A DNA stretch of 64,000 bases from Stieleria magnilauensis (GTDB taxonomy: Bacteria > Planctomycetota > Planctomycetia > Pirellulales > Pirellulaceae). The notes under the pieces were generated by a model that saw only the letters and a program-made list of their open reading frames with translations, did not search any database and was not told the DNA's origin. The stretch lies in assembly GCA_007753675.1 (NCBI GenBank), contig CP036432.1, positions 7,442,233 through 7,506,232 on the forward strand, read 5' to 3'. Of the stretch, positions 36,190 to 46,591 are shown one piece after another. Made by a program: the position numbers and the translations under genes. Position 1 is the stretch's first letter. Each line of letters opens with the position of its first letter.

Positions 36190-37950
36190 CTAAGGTCTCA
36201 GCCCTGCCTGATCCGCGGCGTCTTCGAGGAAGTAGTTGATGTCGGCGTGCTTGTCCGCGTGCAGGACCTCGTAGGCGTGGGCTGCGCTACGGGCATGATA
36301 GAGTTGCTCGACGAGGTTGGCGTCGCGGGTGATGGCCGTCGCGAAGGCGGAGAGCACCTGCAGGTGGCGGTTGCGTTCCAGTTCCGGTGTCGCCAGCAGC
36401 AACACGGCGTGGACGCGACGGTCGTCGAAGGTATCAAATTGCAGGCCTTCGGCGCTCAACCCCAAGACGCCGCGTATCTCGTCGCCTTCGCCATGGTCCA
36501 GGATGGCGTGGGGGATCATCAGCCCTTGTCCCAGGTAGGTCGACAACTCGGCGTCACGGGCCAGCACTCGTTCAACAAATTCATCCTGTGGAAGTTCCAT
36601 CTTGGATGTCGCGTAAAGTTGCGACACAAGTTGTCGAATGGTCGCTTCGCGATCGCTGCCGGTCAGCCCGACCGTAATCCGCTGCTCCTGCAGGAAGTCC
36701 AGTAGCCGGGGGCGGTCCTTGTGGTCTTCGCCCGATCGGACCAGTGCGAATCGTGTGGCGCTCGGTCCGAGCAGCTGATTGATCGCCAGTGCCGACAGTC
36801 CGACCGTGTTGACGACCGTTCGGACCTCTTCGCTGAAGCCCGAGTTTTCACCCGTCACCAGCAGGATCAAGCCGACCGCGACGCCGCCGTGTGGCAGCAG
36901 TGCGATGCCGAGGTAGCCGCGGACGTTGTCGGTCACCCCGGACAACGACATCGCGGAAAACGCGCTGACGCATTTGCCGATCAATCGCGCGGTGAAATAC
37001 AGTCCGACCAATGCGGCCGCGCTGGGAACCAAACCGAAATCCAGTCGCATGCCGGCGAACGTAAAGAACAGGGCGAACAGCGCGCCGCCGATGGTTTGCA
37101 AATAGGCTTCGCCCGATCGCACCAGGTCGTGCTGGAAATTGGTCAGCACGATGCCCGCGAAGGTGCACGCCAAGATCCCTCCGGAGGTGCCGAAGCCGGC
37201 AGCCAGCCCCCATGAGCCCAGCACGGCGGCGACGATCGTCGGTCCTAAGAACGCCGGGCTGACGACCGTTCGCGTCAAGAGGATCGCGATGAATGCACAA
37301 CCGCCGCCGATGACCAGTGTCACTCCAAACTGAATGAACACACTTTGCAACGCGTGTGTCCAGCCTGCCTGATTACCCAGAAACGTGGTGATAAAAACAA
37401 ACACGGCAACGGCGACCATGTCGATCAAGCCGATCGCAGCCAGCAAGGTGCGGGTGAGAATGCCACGAGCCCGAGCTTCTTGAATCACCAGGACCGTTGT
37501 TCCCGGTGCCCCCGCGATCGCGATCGCGGCCAACAACAGCGCCGGCTGAGTCGTCATCACGTCGCCGCCAGGGACCAGTGGCCCGGCAAAATAAAGCAAG
37601 GCACCGACCAACACCGGCGTGATCAACGTCTCGCCCAGCAATAACAGCCCGATGCGTTTGCCGGTGTTGCGTAGGCTGGCAAAATAGAGCGTTGCACCCA
37701 CCGTGAATGCAATGAACCCCAGCACGAAGTGCATGTAGGGCAAAAAACGATCCAAGGCTTTGGGGTCCACCCCCGTGTCCATCCCCGGAAGGGCGATCCA
37801 GCGGAGCAGAATGCCCGTCGCGATCCATCCTGTCACCTTCGGCAAGCGGAGGAGGGCGAACAGTTCGCCGCCGATGATTCCGGTCACCAAGACCGTTGCC
37901 ATATTCAGCAGCGGATCTTCGAGGTGAAGGTTTACCGAAGCGTGAAACAT
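36190..37950 (-). CDS. Cation:proton antiporter fused to a PTS EIIA(Fru/Ntr)-type domain
   Basis: In this 586-residue protein, residues 1-390 form about twelve membrane helices of the CPA antiporter family (TGIIGGELFALLRLPKVTGW, GAPGTTVLVIQEARARG, FGTSGGILACTFAGIVL). After a linker (RSGEDHKDRPRLLDFLQEQ) comes a soluble EIIA type-2 domain, about residues 425-575, with GLMIPHAILDHG carrying the phosphorylatable His481 and LLLATPELERNRHLQVL. Known for EIIA: phosphorylation by HPr-type proteins. Inferred: PTS-dependent control of Na+ or K+/H+ exchange at the inner membrane. The start could also be Met17. Confidence 0.85.
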   Translation of the reverse strand: MFHASVNLHLEDPLLNMATVLVTGIIGGELFALLRLPKVTGWIATGILLRWIALPGMDTGVDPKALDRFLPYMHFVLGFIAFTVGATLYFASLRNTGKRIGLLLLGETLITPVLVGALLYFAGPLVPGGDVMTTQPALLLAAIAIAGAPGTTVLVIQEARARGILTRTLLAAIGLIDMVAVAVFVFITTFLGNQAGWTHALQSVFIQFGVTLVIGGGCAFIAILLTRTVVSPAFLGPTIVAAVLGSWGLAAGFGTSGGILACTFAGIVLTNFQHDLVRSGEAYLQTIGGALFALFFTFAGMRLDFGLVPSAAALVGLYFTARLIGKCVSAFSAMSLSGVTDNVRGYLGIALLPHGGVAVGLILLVTGENSGFSEEVRTVVNTVGLSALAINQLLGPSATRFALVRSGEDHKDRPRLLDFLQEQRITVGLTGSDREATIRQLVSQLYATSKMELPQDEFVERVLARDAELSTYLGQGLMIPHAILDHGEGDEIRGVLGLSAEGLQFDTFDDRRVHAVLLLATPELERNRHLQVLSAFATAITRDANLVEQLYHARSAAHAYEVLHADKHADINYFLEDAADQAGLRP

Positions 37951-38255
37951 TTTAGGTGTCCTCGCCGATGTAGTTCAGGACGGACGCCCGCCAACAATAC
38001 GAAAAGCCGATCAATCTACAAACAAAACCACAATGGCACCGCATGTTTCACAGCAGGCGGATCATCTCGCCGCATCGCCGATTCAGCCGCCAATTCAGGC
38101 ACGGTGCGACACTACTTTAAAGCCTTCGGTTGTCAGCCGATACCGTACCGGCCTGTCGATTTAATCGATGTGGCGGATTGATCCGGTGCCCGATTACATT
38201 GGTAGACGTTCCCTTGCGTTGCGAGCGATCGAATCGAAACGGAGGACGGCGGGGC
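37951..38255. other. 305-base gap upstream of the antiporter and GNAT genes
   Basis: This divergent intergenic region contains the second CGGCCTGTCGATTTAA 16-mer (38149-38164) and AT-richer stretches at about 38000-38040 suitable for promoters. No gene was recognised; a short frame upstream of the GNAT start lacks protein character. Confidence 0.45.
38149..38164 (+). repeat. 16-mer CGGCCTGTCGATTTAA, copy 2
   Basis: An exact copy of 35994-36009, in direct orientation, 92 bases before the GNAT gene. The distance between the two copies is 2155 bases. Confidence 0.75.
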
Positions 38256-38825
38256 ATGGCGATTACCATCAAACCAACTGAAATCGCAGACATCGACGCG
38301 ATCTTCGCCCTGCGAAATGACCCCGATGTGTTGCGCCATCAGTACCAGCCCCGGAAAGGCGAGACGCCGGCGTCGTTCGAAAAAAAACTGGCCGGTCACC
38401 CCAATGTCCTGGGCATCTCCTTTCGTTGCACGTCGATCTTTGACGACGGCGTTTTGGTCGGGCACGTGATGCAACATTTTGGTCCGGGGCCGGAGGGAGG
38501 ACGCCGTTCCTGTGAGTGTGGATGGAACCTTGCCAAATCGCATTGGGGCCAGGGGGTGATGCCCCGGGCGCTGACTGAGTTGTTCGCCCAACTGTTTGAT
38601 GAAGATCCCCGGTTGATCGTTTTCGCGTGTTGCTTTGCATCCAATCACCGTTCGCGCAGGGTGATCGAAAAACTGGGATTCCAGCCTGACCGAATGCACT
38701 GGATGGTTTGGTTGACCCATCTGGTTCGCAGTCATGGGCGACGTATCGAACAATATCGGCTCGATCGGCTACGGTATCGTCGAGCGGTTGCGCGGATGGC
38801 CCCGCCGAGCGAGTCCGATGGATGA
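38256..38825 (+). CDS. GNAT-family N-acetyltransferase
   Basis: This 189-residue protein of the RimJ/RimL-like GNAT fold starts with ITIKPTEIADIDAIFALRND and contains the acetyl-CoA-binding pattern (SHWGQGVMPRALTEL) and the later NHRSRRVIEKLGFQPD. The substrate could be a protein N-terminus, an amino group of a metabolite or an antibiotic and cannot be told from the sequence. The ATG at 38256 is preceded by GGAGG about nine bases upstream; a longer frame from 38130 has a Cys/Arg-rich, unlikely N-terminus. An Arg-rich C-terminal tail follows the domain. Confidence 0.82.
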   Translation: MAITIKPTEIADIDAIFALRNDPDVLRHQYQPRKGETPASFEKKLAGHPNVLGISFRCTSIFDDGVLVGHVMQHFGPGPEGGRRSCECGWNLAKSHWGQGVMPRALTELFAQLFDEDPRLIVFACCFASNHRSRRVIEKLGFQPDRMHWMVWLTHLVRSHGRRIEQYRLDRLRYRRAVARMAPPSESDG

Positions 38826-39061
38826 ACACGTGGCGTCAGCTTCCCGCTTGTGCGTCCTTCGACACCCTTCGGGGTCGCGTCTGACGGGGACCGGATGTCC
38901 GGAGGTGTCGCTTCGCTCACCTCCGGCTACTGGCTTGGACCCCGTCGGGGTCATGCCGCGCACGTTGGCACGAAAGGGTGGTAGCGGAACGGCGCGAGCC
39001 GTCCGGTGGCAGTGTCGAAAACGCGGTGATAGACCGGAGGGCTCGCGCCCTGCCGCTAAAT
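38826..39061. repeat. Intergenic palindrome array (short hairpins plus a TAGCGG element)
   Basis: Successive small hairpins include GGAGGTG / CACCTCC (38901-38924) and GACCCC-GTC-GGGGTC (38938-38952), followed by a TAGCGG-type palindrome (38982-39059, with CCGTCCGGT and ACCGGAGGGCTCGCGCCC). The element is preceded by ATGCCGCGCACGTTGGCAC, similar to the terminal repeat of the copy at 24539. With the next two entries it fills the 518-base gap before rpsA. Confidence 0.75.
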
Positions 39062-39071
39062 CGACAAGCTT

Positions 39072-39177
39072 TGACCAGCGCAGAGCCCGTAGGCTCGCGC
39101 CAAACGGCTGATACTCGTTTGGCATCAGCCGGTTCGCGCCAGCGCGAGCGGTGCCCCTCAATCTCGATTGAGCGGTA
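39072..39177 (+). repeat. 106-bp repeat left of rpsA (inverted partner at 41613-41718)
   Basis: Contains CCCGTAGGCTCGCGCC, the palindromic pair GGCTGAT / ATCAGCC, and TCTCGATTGAGCGGTA. It equals the reverse complement of 41613-41718 at 102 of 106 positions. The core also occurs at 49404-49476. Confidence 0.9.
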
Positions 39178-39261
39178 GGGGGGCGCGAGCTTACGGAGCC
39201 AGCCCGGATCGCGCAAGCGTAAACGAGAGGGTTTGATCGCGTCGTTGCTGTCGCCAAAAAA

Positions 39262-39289
39262 AAAGCGGAGCCGGTGTCGGCTCCGCTTT
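39262..39289 (-). terminator. Rho-independent terminator of rpsA
   Basis: Twelve-base arms (AAAGCGGAGCCG at 39262-39273 and CGGCTCCGCTTT at 39278-39289) close a four-base loop. Read on the minus strand, the hairpin is followed by a run of about nine T. It lies about 55 bases beyond the rpsA stop. Confidence 0.9.
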
Positions 39290-39343
39290 GGGCAGGTTTG
39301 ATGTTGAGCCCGATCGATCTCGGTCGGGCTTTCGGGGGCTGGA

Positions 39344-41137
<1,794 letters not shown>

Positions 41138-41541
41138 GAAATTTTCCGATTCGGAATCCGTCAATGAGTCCAGGAGATGCCGGCGGACCGAACGTGCTGG
41201 TCCGGTGGGAAGGCGGCGAAACATCACGCCGCGGCAAAAGACTCTTCTGCCGTCAAACGTCCCGCAGGTGAAGGGCGGTCTGGATTTCGCGGGCGACAGA
41301 TTCGTGGGTTGGAGGAATGAAATAACATCCGCTGCGGACGTCGCCCCTAAATGATGAAGGTCACGACGCATACCGGCGGTGAATGCTGACGCGCCGCCCG
41401 TCGTTGACGGACACACGTTCACTCACACCAGGCGCAGGGTCGGGCAACATGCCCGAAAATGGTAGCGCGGAAGATTACCAAACGCCGGCCCCCCCCACAA
41501 CAGCATTTCTCGGGATCTTGCCTCCGTTTGACAGAGATGTG
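41138..41541. other. rpsA leader and upstream region
   Basis: About 400 bases without a gene separate the rpsA start from the repeat element at 41542. The promoter and untranslated leader of rpsA must lie here. No recognised leader motif, hairpin series or alternate gene was seen. Confidence 0.4.
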
Positions 41542-41763
41542 TTAGCGGAACGCCGCGAGCCGTCCGGTTTCGGCGCGAAAGCACCACGATGGACCGCAGC
41601 GCTCGCGCCCCATACCGCTCAATCGAGATTGAGGGGCGCCGCTCGCGCTGGCGCGAACCGGCTGATGTCAAACGAATATCAGCCGTTTGGCGCGAGCCTA
41701 CGGGCCCTGCGCTGGTCAAAACTTTGTCGATTGAGCGGTATTGGGCTCGCGCCCTGCCGCTAA
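41542..41763 (-). repeat. Composite palindromic element right of rpsA (contains the 106-bp inverted partner)
   Basis: The outer TAGCGG arms (TTAGCGGAACGCCGCGAGCC at 41541 and GGGCTCGCGCCCTGCCGC ending near 41760) enclose 41613-41718, which is the reverse complement of 39072-39177 with four mismatches. The whole element is itself palindromic and lies 30 bases from the end of the MDR dehydrogenase gene. Confidence 0.85.
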
Positions 41764-41792
41764 CAAGGGCAGCTCGTTCGACAGAGCGTCCA

Positions 41793-42896
41793 TCAGCCCT
41801 CGGCGATATTCACAAACACCTTCAATGCGTCTTTGTCTTCCACTAGCAATCGCATCATTTCTTCGTATTGGTCCAGTCCGTCGACCGGGTGCGTCAGGAT
41901 TTTGTCCAGCACGCCGGGGAACATCATGTCACCCAACGCCAGGTCCCGGATGCCGCTTTCGAAGTGCGTGCGGTTGGCGTTGACGCTGCCGAGCAACAGT
42001 TTGTTGCCGAGCACCCAGTTCAGGTTGACGCTGTCGGAGGGGATTTCGATGTTTTCGTCGCCCCCGGTGATGCTGGTCCAGACGACCACGCCGTTGTGGC
42101 CGACGTGTTGCATCGCCTGGAACGCCAGTTTGCTGCTGCCGGTCGCGTCGACGATCAGGTCCGGTTTGCCCGTGTTGGCGACCAATTCGTCCATGTTGGT
42201 TTCCCGCGTGCTGATGTAGTTGGCTTCCATCCCCGCGACGATTTCACTCTTCAGGTTCGGGGCTTTTCCCCGCGCCAGTGTGTAGACGTCCAGGCCGCGA
42301 AGTTTCAGGATCAACGTCGTGAGCAAGCCGATTTGGCCGGAGCCGAGCACGTACGCCAGCCGCGGTCGCCAGACCTTCATCCGGTGCTGGGCCTCGTAAG
42401 CCTGTTGGACCGCTTTGGCCGCACAGCTCATCGGTTCTTGCAGCACGTGCAAGTGCTTGAGCCCCTCCGGGACGCGGACGATGTATTCCTCTTCGTCGGC
42501 AAATTTCTCCGTCATAAACCCGTGACGCAGGTTGATGCCGCGCTCGTAGTACGTCTCCTCGCTGGTCATGTCGTTGGTCCCGATCACGTCATAGATCGAG
42601 CCTCCGGGGCGGCGAACCGTTGCGGTGACATAATCGCCCGGCTTGACGCGGCGGACGTTGGGGCCGACCGCTTCGACGATTCCGAAGGACTCGTGGCCGA
42701 TCACCAGGTAGTCATCGCCCTGGGGCGCATTGCCGTACAGCGCCTCGTTGATCTCGCGGTCGGTCGCGTCCACCCCGACCTTCAGGGTTTTCACGAGCAC
42801 CCCTTTTCCGTCGGGGAATTGGTCGAGGGAGGGTTCTTCGATTTCGGTCAGGTGAACGCTATTGGGGGTGCCCGGGGTAACCGCGACAGCTTTCAT
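41793..42896 (-). CDS. Glucose 1-dehydrogenase-like medium-chain (MDR) dehydrogenase
   Basis: The 367-residue zinc-type MDR protein begins MKAVAVTPGTPNSVHLTEIE and has the GroES-like part with GHESFGIVEAVG and VRRVKPGDYVTATVRRPGG, followed by a Rossmann domain (LAYVLGSGQIGLLTTLILKL). The acidic DATGSSKLAFQAM segment and the C-terminal DKILTHPVDGLDQYEEMMRL match the archaeal-type glucose dehydrogenase branch. Likely reaction: oxidation of glucose or another sugar/polyol with NAD(P). The ATG at 42896 was preferred to 42947, whose extra residues look like leader. It lies 362 bases from the divergent sufR. Confidence 0.85.
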   Translation of the reverse strand: MKAVAVTPGTPNSVHLTEIEEPSLDQFPDGKGVLVKTLKVGVDATDREINEALYGNAPQGDDYLVIGHESFGIVEAVGPNVRRVKPGDYVTATVRRPGGSIYDVIGTNDMTSEETYYERGINLRHGFMTEKFADEEEYIVRVPEGLKHLHVLQEPMSCAAKAVQQAYEAQHRMKVWRPRLAYVLGSGQIGLLTTLILKLRGLDVYTLARGKAPNLKSEIVAGMEANYISTRETNMDELVANTGKPDLIVDATGSSKLAFQAMQHVGHNGVVVWTSITGGDENIEIPSDSVNLNWVLGNKLLLGSVNANRTHFESGIRDLALGDMMFPGVLDKILTHPVDGLDQYEEMMRLLVEDKDALKVFVNIAEG

Positions 42897-43258
42897 CGTT
42901 ATTGGCTCGGGGGGAGAGTCATTCGTCAGGTGGTGGGCCGTCGGCAAGGAGATGGCCTTCGGCGGACGCGGAATCGTACCAATCGGACGGATCGGTGTTC
43001 AGGGGGCGCGGGGCTTGGCATCGCCGTGAGGCGGTCGTCAGTCGAAACCCTCCTGGCGAGGTTGTGTCGTTTTCGGCGTCACGCTCATCGGGCACCCATG
43101 CCGGTTGCAGCGGGCTAACGGCGTCGACGTTCCCGTTGACGCGGTGCTGGGGAGGTTCTGTCTTTCTTTTTTAACAACGATGGTTGTCAAAAATCGGTTG
43201 TGCTGTAACAGTAAGGGTGTCGTTTTTGTGTTTTCCCGTTCCCCGAAAAGGCCCCGCG
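42897..43258. other. 362-base divergent region between the MDR dehydrogenase and sufR
   Basis: The sufR-proximal end holds a candidate promoter and operator (described separately). The rest is GC-rich without a coding frame or hairpin of note. Confidence 0.45.
43174..43211 (+). promoter_or_regulatory. Candidate sufR promoter with overlapping SufR operator
   Basis: An inverted repeat ACAAC-GATG-GTTGT (43174-43187) resembles the CAAC/GTTG half-sites reported for SufR, although the spacer is four rather than six bases. It overlaps a possible -35 (TTGTCA, 43184-43189) spaced 16 bases from a possible -10 (TAACAG, 43206-43211). A further CGGTTGT half-site follows at 43195. Autoregulation of the suf operon by its first gene is inferred. 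Confidence 0.5.
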
Positions 43259-43966
43259 ATGAAATCTGAGCCGCACCCGGACAGCGGACCGATCCGCTCG
43301 GTCGATCGCGACTTGTTGCTGGCGATGCGCAGCGGCGAGCTGATCGGAATTGGGGAATTGACGGAAAAACTGGACGTCACGGCGACCGCCGTCCGTCAGC
43401 GGATCGAGCGTTTGCTCGCTCGTGGGCTGATCGAGCGGGAGAAGGTCGTCGCCGGTCGGGGGCGGCCCACGTATCGGTATCGGATCACCGACCAAGGCAA
43501 GCGGATCAACACGGCGGATTCGACCGAGTTGGCCGAAGCGATGTGGCACGAAATGCTGTCGATCGAGGACCGGGACTTGCGAAACCGCATGCTCAGCAGC
43601 GTGGCGACGCGGCTCGGTCGCGAATACGCCGCGCAGCTGGACGAGAGCGCGCCGCTGGAGGAACGCATGCGTGTGCTGTCGCGGTTGTTGTCGTCGCGTC
43701 GCGTGGTCAGCGATGTCCGTTCGGCCGGCGAGTTGCCGGTGCTGGACATCAACGCCTGTCCCTATCCGACGCTGGCCGACGGAAGCGAAGATCACACGAT
43801 GTGTCACCTCGAGGAACAGGTGCTCTCGGAGGCACTCGGCAAACCGGTGCAGCTCAGCCAATGTCGTCTCGACGGCGATGCGTGTTGCCAGTTTTCACCG
43901 GCTTCCAATGTCCCGGCTTCCAATGTCCCGGCAGCGAATCTCACCTCCGACGGCTCGACGAACTGA
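43259..43966 (+). CDS. sufR: SufR-like Fe-S-sensing transcriptional regulator
   Basis: This 235-residue protein has an N-terminal winged helix (GELTEKLDVTATAVRQRIER, LIEREKVVAGRGRPTYRYR) and a C-terminal sensor with Cys167 (NACPYPTLADG), Cys182, Cys202 and the CC pair 209-210, the layout that binds a 4Fe-4S cluster in SufR. It represses suf genes when the cluster is present. The ATG at 43259 follows AAAAGGCCCCGCG. The last 30 residues contain a doubled ASNVP repeat coded by a 15-bp DNA duplication. It leads the suf operon. Confidence 0.88.
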   Translation: MKSEPHPDSGPIRSVDRDLLLAMRSGELIGIGELTEKLDVTATAVRQRIERLLARGLIEREKVVAGRGRPTYRYRITDQGKRINTADSTELAEAMWHEMLSIEDRDLRNRMLSSVATRLGREYAAQLDESAPLEERMRVLSRLLSSRRVVSDVRSAGELPVLDINACPYPTLADGSEDHTMCHLEEQVLSEALGKPVQLSQCRLDGDACCQFSPASNVPASNVPAANLTSDGSTN

Positions 43967-44026
43967 CCCGAACGTTCCAATCAACCATTCAATCACCCTT
44001 CACCACCCACCATTGCAACCATAGTC

Positions 44027-44851
44027 ATGACTCACGTTCTGAAAATTGAAGACCTGCACGTGTCGGTCGGCGACAAGCCGATCCTCAGGGGCGTCAACTT
44101 GACCCTCAATCACGGCGAAACCCACGCGCTGATGGGCCCCAACGGCAGCGGGAAAAGCACGCTGGGTTTGGCGATCATGGGCCACCCCGGATACGAGGTC
44201 ACGTCCGGTTCGATCACGCTGGATGGGAAAGACGTGTTGGAGATGGCACCCGACGAGCGGGCTCGCGCGGGGATCTTCATGGCGTTCCAACGACCGATGG
44301 CGATTCCGGGTGTGAAGATGGCGGACTTCCTCCGTCACGCGACCACCAACGTTCGTCGCCCGGATCGAAAAGAAGGCGAGGAGCTGATTCCGATGCGTGA
44401 GTTCCGCAAGGAGCTTCGCGAGAAGATGGAGCACCTGCGAATGGACAGCGAATTCGCCCGACGCTACGTCAACGATGGTTTCTCCGGCGGCGAAATGAAA
44501 CGCGCCGAGATCTTGCAGTTGGCCATGTTGCAACCCAAATTTGCCGTCTTGGATGAAACCGATTCGGGGCTGGATGCGGACGCCGTCCGTTTGGCCAGTG
44601 AGTCGATCGCGGACATCGGGCACCAGAAAATGGGACTGCTGATCATCACCCACCACGACAAGTTGCTCGAGCACAATCCGCCGGATTTCACGCACGTCAT
44701 GCTGGGCGGACGGCTGGTCGAAACCGGCGGCAAAGAACTCGCCGAAGAGCTGCATCAACACGGCTACGACCGGATCCGAAAGGCCTATCCGGATGCCGAA
44801 GCCCTGAACCAAAAATTGCTGGCCGAGGAAGCCGAAGAAGCGCTGGCGTGA
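44027..44851 (+). CDS. sufC: Fe-S assembly ATPase SufC
   Basis: This 274-residue ABC-type ATPase drives the SufBCD scaffold. It shows Walker A (LMGPNGSGKSTLGLAIMG), the signature FSGGEMKRAEILQLA, Walker B with the following Glu (FAVLDETDSGLDADAV) and the switch His (LLIITHHDKLL). The length agrees with the family apart from a short C-terminal extension. It is the first of the scaffold genes here, with sufB 111 bases later and sufD after that. The order sufR-C-B-D is unusual compared with the common sufB-C-D. Confidence 0.95.
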   Translation: MTHVLKIEDLHVSVGDKPILRGVNLTLNHGETHALMGPNGSGKSTLGLAIMGHPGYEVTSGSITLDGKDVLEMAPDERARAGIFMAFQRPMAIPGVKMADFLRHATTNVRRPDRKEGEELIPMREFRKELREKMEHLRMDSEFARRYVNDGFSGGEMKRAEILQLAMLQPKFAVLDETDSGLDADAVRLASESIADIGHQKMGLLIITHHDKLLEHNPPDFTHVMLGGRLVETGGKELAEELHQHGYDRIRKAYPDAEALNQKLLAEEAEEALA

Positions 44852-44962
44852 TGAAACGCTGGCTTGGTTAAACGCTGGCTTGATGAAACGCCGGCACTGC
44901 CCCAGAAGACCCGGCACCCTGAAACTTACGAATCACTTCCATCTCCATTTTGGAGCTTTGAT
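44852..44962. repeat. Short tandem repeat between sufC and sufB
   Basis: Three imperfect copies of AAACGCTGGCTTG occur at about 44853-44893, directly after the sufC stop. They form the first part of the spacer before sufB, whose start is preceded by a GGAG Shine-Dalgarno. Confidence 0.55.
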
Positions 44963-46375
44963 ATGTCAACCGACGCACCTGCCGAACCCAAGTCGGAAAT
45001 CGGCGAAATCAACAAGTACAACTTTCGCACCGAGACCACCGGCGTCTTCAAGGCAAAAAAGGGGATCAACCGCGACATCGTCAACCAGATCTCCGATATC
45101 AAGAACGAACCGGATTGGATGCGAGAGTTCCGACTCCGGTCTCTCGATATCTTTGAATCCAAGCCGATGCCCAAGTGGGGCGGATCGATCGATATCGATT
45201 TCCAGGACATCTTTTATTACCTCAAGCCGACCGATCATCAGGGAAAGACTTGGGATGATGTGCCGCAGGAGATCAAGGACACGTTCGACAAGCTGGGCAT
45301 TCCGGAAGCGGAAAAGAAGTTCCTTGCCGGTGTGAAGGCTCAGTTCGAAAGCGAAGTCGTTTACGGATCGCTGGAAGAGGACCTGGCGAAAAAAGGAGTG
45401 ATCTTCACCGACACGGACACCGCAGTCCGCGAACATCCCGAACTGCTGCGAGAGTACTTTGGCAAGATCATCCCGCCCGAAGACAACAAGTTCGCGGCGC
45501 TCAACAGCGCGGTCTGGTCCGGCGGTTCGTTCATCTACATCCCCAAGGGCGTGTCGATTGATTTCCCGCTGCAGGCGTATTTCCGGATCAATGCCGAAAG
45601 CATGGGGCAGTTCGAGCGGACGCTGATCCTGGTCGATGAGGGTGCCAACGTGCACTACGTCGAAGGCTGCACGGCGCCGATGTACAGCACCGAGTCGCTG
45701 CACAGCGCGGTCGTCGAGGTCGTCGTCAAACGCAACGCACGTTGTCGCTACACGACCATCCAGAACTGGGCCAACAACATTTACAACCTGGTCACCAAAC
45801 GGGCGTACGCTTACGGCGACGCGACGATGGAGTGGGTCGACGGCAACTTGGGCAGCAAGTTGACGATGAAGTACCCCGCGGTTCACATGATGGAGCCCGG
45901 TGCACGTGGCGAGATCCTGTCGATCGCGTTCTCCAGCGCCGGTCAACACCAAGACGCCGGTGCGAAGTTGGTGCACGAGGCGCCCAACACGACCGGTCAA
46001 ATCATCAGCAAGAGCATCAGTAAAAACGGCGGACGCAGCAGCTACCGCGGTTTGGTCTCGGTGCATCCCGGCGCCCACAACAGCAAGAACAATGTCGTCT
46101 GTGACGCGCTGATTTTGGACGCGGAAAGCCGTAGCGATACCTACCCGTACATCGAAGTGAGCGAGCAGGATGTTCAAATCGGTCACGAGGCCAGTGTGTC
46201 TCGGATCGGTGAAGAGCAGATGTTCTACTTGCTCTCGCGTGGGCTGACCGAGCAGGAAGCGAGCACGATGATCGTCAACGGATTCATCGAGCCCCTGGTC
46301 AAGGAGTTGCCGATGGAATACGCGATCGAAATGAACCGTCTGATCCAACTGCAAATGGAAGGCAGCGTCGGATAG
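44963..46375 (+). CDS. sufB: Fe-S cluster scaffold protein SufB
   Basis: This 470-residue protein is the principal scaffold for Fe-S assembly with SufC and SufD. Typical stretches are FNSAVWSGGSFIYIPKG-like residues (AVWSGGSFIYIPKGVSIDFP), HYVEGCTAP with the conserved Cys, and LVSVHPGAHNSKNNVVCDAL. The C-terminal part has EASVSRIGEEQMFYLLSRGL. The ATG at 44963 is preceded by GGAG nine bases upstream; a frame open to 44864 has no homologous N-terminus. It is co-directional with sufC and sufD. Confidence 0.96.
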   Translation: MSTDAPAEPKSEIGEINKYNFRTETTGVFKAKKGINRDIVNQISDIKNEPDWMREFRLRSLDIFESKPMPKWGGSIDIDFQDIFYYLKPTDHQGKTWDDVPQEIKDTFDKLGIPEAEKKFLAGVKAQFESEVVYGSLEEDLAKKGVIFTDTDTAVREHPELLREYFGKIIPPEDNKFAALNSAVWSGGSFIYIPKGVSIDFPLQAYFRINAESMGQFERTLILVDEGANVHYVEGCTAPMYSTESLHSAVVEVVVKRNARCRYTTIQNWANNIYNLVTKRAYAYGDATMEWVDGNLGSKLTMKYPAVHMMEPGARGEILSIAFSSAGQHQDAGAKLVHEAPNTTGQIISKSISKNGGRSSYRGLVSVHPGAHNSKNNVVCDALILDAESRSDTYPYIEVSEQDVQIGHEASVSRIGEEQMFYLLSRGLTEQEASTMIVNGFIEPLVKELPMEYAIEMNRLIQLQMEGSVG

Positions 46376-46591
46376 CGGCGACGGTGTGGGCTCGGCTTCC
46401 AGGCTCGTCGGGCTCCGGCTCGATAGGTTCAACGCCACCCCACCGGTCTTTCCAGCAAATCAATTGACCTCGTTCCTGGGCTCCCGCCCGGGGACTCACT
46501 CAATCGCAGGCTCCGCCTGCCTTCCCCATTGGCACCTCGGGCCGGCAGCCATGTCGCCCCCACAGAATCAAAACCAAGCAAACGAATTTCC

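Noticed and set aside
35994..38255. Antiporter gene as part of a transposon
   Set aside because: No transposase or terminal inverted repeats accompany the direct 16-mers; recorded only as a repeat observation.
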